Of a stretch of DNA of 64,000 nucleotides, positions 62,458 to 64,000 are shown piece after piece. The notes beneath the pieces were generated by a model. The model worked only from the letters and a program-made list of their open reading frames with translations, did no database searches and had not been told where the DNA came from. The stretch is from Hoylesella buccalis ATCC 35310 (GTDB lineage Bacteria; Bacteroidota; Bacteroidia; Bacteroidales; Bacteroidaceae). The translations under genes were made by a program, and so were the position numbers. The DNA is taken from assembly GCF_000177075.1 (NCBI RefSeq), contig NZ_ADEG01000045.1:1-64000 (forward strand). The letters are read 5' to 3'. Numbering within the stretch: the first letter of the stretch is position 1; every line of letters begins with the position of its first letter.

Positions 62458-64000
62458 TTATAATTTACTTTCTACTATTTTCATAATCTCTACTTCGGCT
62501 TGGTTTGCCTTGTCAATGAGTTGGTTAGCCTCGCCCACCAACTGATCTGCTACCTCGCGATTTTTCAGTCCAGAGGCGTTAATCTTGACATTGAGACCAG
62601 CTCCTAAAACGGCAGCACGGGCAGCCAACACGCCCACACCAGCATCCGAAACGCTGTTGGGGTTGCCTTCTTGTGCCATCGCCTTACAGAGTTCAAACAC
62701 TTTATAGGCAGCCTTCATAGTGTGAAGAGGTACCTGTGTGGCATAAAGAGTAGCTTCCTGAATTGCTGCAGAACGGGCTGCTTTGTCCTCGTCCGTCTTC
62801 TTAGGCAAGCCAAAGGCAGCCATGATGCGGTTGAAAGCCTCGGTATCCTCGTCGACAAGGTGCATCAGCTCTACCTTGATTTCCTGTCCTTTGTCTGCCC
62901 AGTTGCTGAACTCTTCCCAGCGATCATCCCATCCTGCCTTGTGACTTGACAGGTTGGCAACCATCGTTCCTAAGGTAGCACCTAATGCACCCATATAAGC
63001 GGAGATGGTTCCACCACCGGGAGCGGGAGACTCGCGCGAAGTCTCATCGGCAAACTCCTTCACGGTAAGGTCTATCAGTTTGGCTTTCTTGTTATCGTCC
63101 TCCAACAGGTATTCAATGACCTTCTCACGAGGATTGAATGGTTTGAGGTCGTCTAATCCCAACGACTTGATAGCGATGGTCAAGATATCCTCTTCTGGAA
63201 TACCAGTAGAGCGGTTCTGTTTCCGCAAGAAGTACTTGCCTGCATCTATCAATGTACGCTTAGGAACCAGTCCTACTATCTCTGTTCCCGTGACACGGAT
63301 GCCTCGGTTCTGCGCACAACGGCAAACCTCATCAAAGGCAACGTGCAATGGAGTGGCGTTGATATCTGTGATATTCATAGACACTTGCGCAATAGCGTAT
63401 TCGTCAATATACCACCCAATCGCCTTTGTTCCTTTCAAGGTACCCGGTATCATGATGGTTTTGCCATGCTCATCCTTCATGGGCTTACCCACAGGAGAGT
63501 TGCCCTCTCGGCGTGGACGTCCCTTCTCACGCACGTCAAAGGCAATGGCATTGGCGCGACGAGTAGAGGTTGTATTGAGGTTGAAGTTGGTAGCAATCAG
63601 AAAGTCACGTGCGCCAACGGCAGTACATCCTGTGCGTGCCACACCTTCGTCAAAGGGGCGAGCCCCAAAGTCGGGTGCCTTAGCAGGGTCATTCATCTTC
63701 TCTGGCAGTGCCTCGTATTCTCCTGCACGACAAACGGCCAAGTTCTTACGCTCGGGCGTCCGTGCTGCAGCCTCGTAACAATAACAAGGTACGTTGAGTT
63801 CGTTGGCGATCCGCTCTGCCAACTGCTGTGCGAGTTTTGCACATTCTTCCAATGTAATGCTAGCCACTGGGATGAGTGGACAAACATCTGTGGCACCCAT
63901 TCGTGGATGCGCTCCATGGTGATTGCGCATATCAATGAGCTGGGCTGCCTTTTTCACGGCTTGGAATGCAGCTTCTAATACATTATCGGGCGAACCGACA
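62458..64000 (-). CDS. ftcD: glutamate formimidoyltransferase/formimidoyltetrahydrofolate cyclodeaminase, N-terminus beyond right edge
   Basis: The frame is open to the window edge and codes for 513 residues; about 50 N-terminal residues are missing. The first part (to about 330 of the visible chain) is the formiminotransferase: DMRNHHGAHPRMGATDVCP, RTGCTAVGARDFLIATNFNL. The second is the cyclodeaminase (DETSRESPAPGGGTISAYMGALGATLGTM and the helical C-terminus). It moves the formimino group of formiminoglutamate to tetrahydrofolate and then releases ammonia. First of the visible hut genes; the operon promoter is outside the window. A GTG at 63955 inside the frame is not the start. Confidence 0.94.
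   Translation of the reverse strand, partial: VGSPDNVLEAAFQAVKKAAQLIDMRNHHGAHPRMGATDVCPLIPVASITLEECAKLAQQLAERIANELNVPCYCYEAAARTPERKNLAVCRAGEYEALPEKMNDPAKAPDFGARPFDEGVARTGCTAVGARDFLIATNFNLNTTSTRRANAIAFDVREKGRPRREGNSPVGKPMKDEHGKTIMIPGTLKGTKAIGWYIDEYAIAQVSMNITDINATPLHVAFDEVCRCAQNRGIRVTGTEIVGLVPKRTLIDAGKYFLRKQNRSTGIPEEDILTIAIKSLGLDDLKPFNPREKVIEYLLEDDNKKAKLIDLTVKEFADETSRESPAPGGGTISAYMGALGATLGTMVANLSSHKAGWDDRWEEFSNWADKGQEIKVELMHLVDEDTEAFNRIMAAFGLPKKTDEDKAARSAAIQEATLYATQVPLHTMKAAYKVFELCKAMAQEGNPNSVSDAGVGVLAARAAVLGAGLNVKINASGLKNREVADQLVGEANQLIDKANQAEVEIMKIVESKL

Overview
This window is about 64 kb of a Bacteroidales chromosome, most likely Prevotellaceae. The reasons are promoters of the Bacteroidetes type (TTG, about 19-20 bp, TAnnTTTG), a SusC/SusD locus with a FecR anti-sigma factor and an ECF sigma factor, a GLPGLI-family protein with a paired outer-membrane barrel, PCMD, DUF4494 and HU/SPOR proteins, a class 3 fructose-bisphosphatase, and a metalloprotease with a type 9 secretion-like tail. 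The genus is inferred from gene content, not proven. No rRNA, tRNA, CRISPR array or intact transposon was found.

Layout. 1-5.95 kb: a lipoprotein cut by the left edge, a YycJ-like metallo-hydrolase, a small lipoprotein, a PCMD lipoprotein/beta-barrel pair, serS. 5.9-20.5 kb: housekeeping genes, namely a fused NfnA-NfnB flavoprotein, a propeller-like secreted protein, a nucleoside phosphorylase, mnmE, an M6 protease, YggS, DUF4494, an aminotransferase, an ABC permease and an acyl-CoA ligase. 20.5-26.1 kb: desulfoferrodoxin, DUF1232, a BrkB-family membrane protein, the RNase P RNA gene (rnpB, minus strand) and degP. 26.5-39.4 kb: a glycan utilisation locus (FecR, SusC with STN domain, SusD, two secreted endonuclease/exonuclease/phosphatase-fold enzymes, two GH89 alpha-N-acetylglucosaminidases), followed by an ECF sigma gene with its own promoter. 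39.6-48.9 kb: rpsF-rpsR-rplI, a small membrane protein, a lipoprotein, rfbC, an HU-SPOR/FHA pair, an ADP-ribosylglycohydrolase, and the GLPGLI/barrel pair. 50-57.5 kb: ftsE, lysC, lysA, a GT2 glycosyltransferase, a GT-like protein, fbp. 57.5-64 kb: a histidine degradation operon transcribed leftward (ftcD, hutU, hutH, hutI), with ftcD cut by the right edge.

Two things stand out. First, the GH89 locus combines trans-envelope signalling (STN-SusC, FecR, sigma) with twin phosphodiesterase-fold enzymes and twin alpha-GlcNAc-ases, which suggests a target glycan carrying alpha-GlcNAc and phosphodiesters. Second, four long intergenic regions carry related arrays of about 10-nt CATG/CAATG/CATTG words repeating every 22 nt. 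Two of these arrays sit inside a diverged dispersed element of about 360 bp, in opposite orientations at 466-825 and 21211-21572, which also carries a conserved inverted repeat with 20-nt spacing. I do not recognise this element family.
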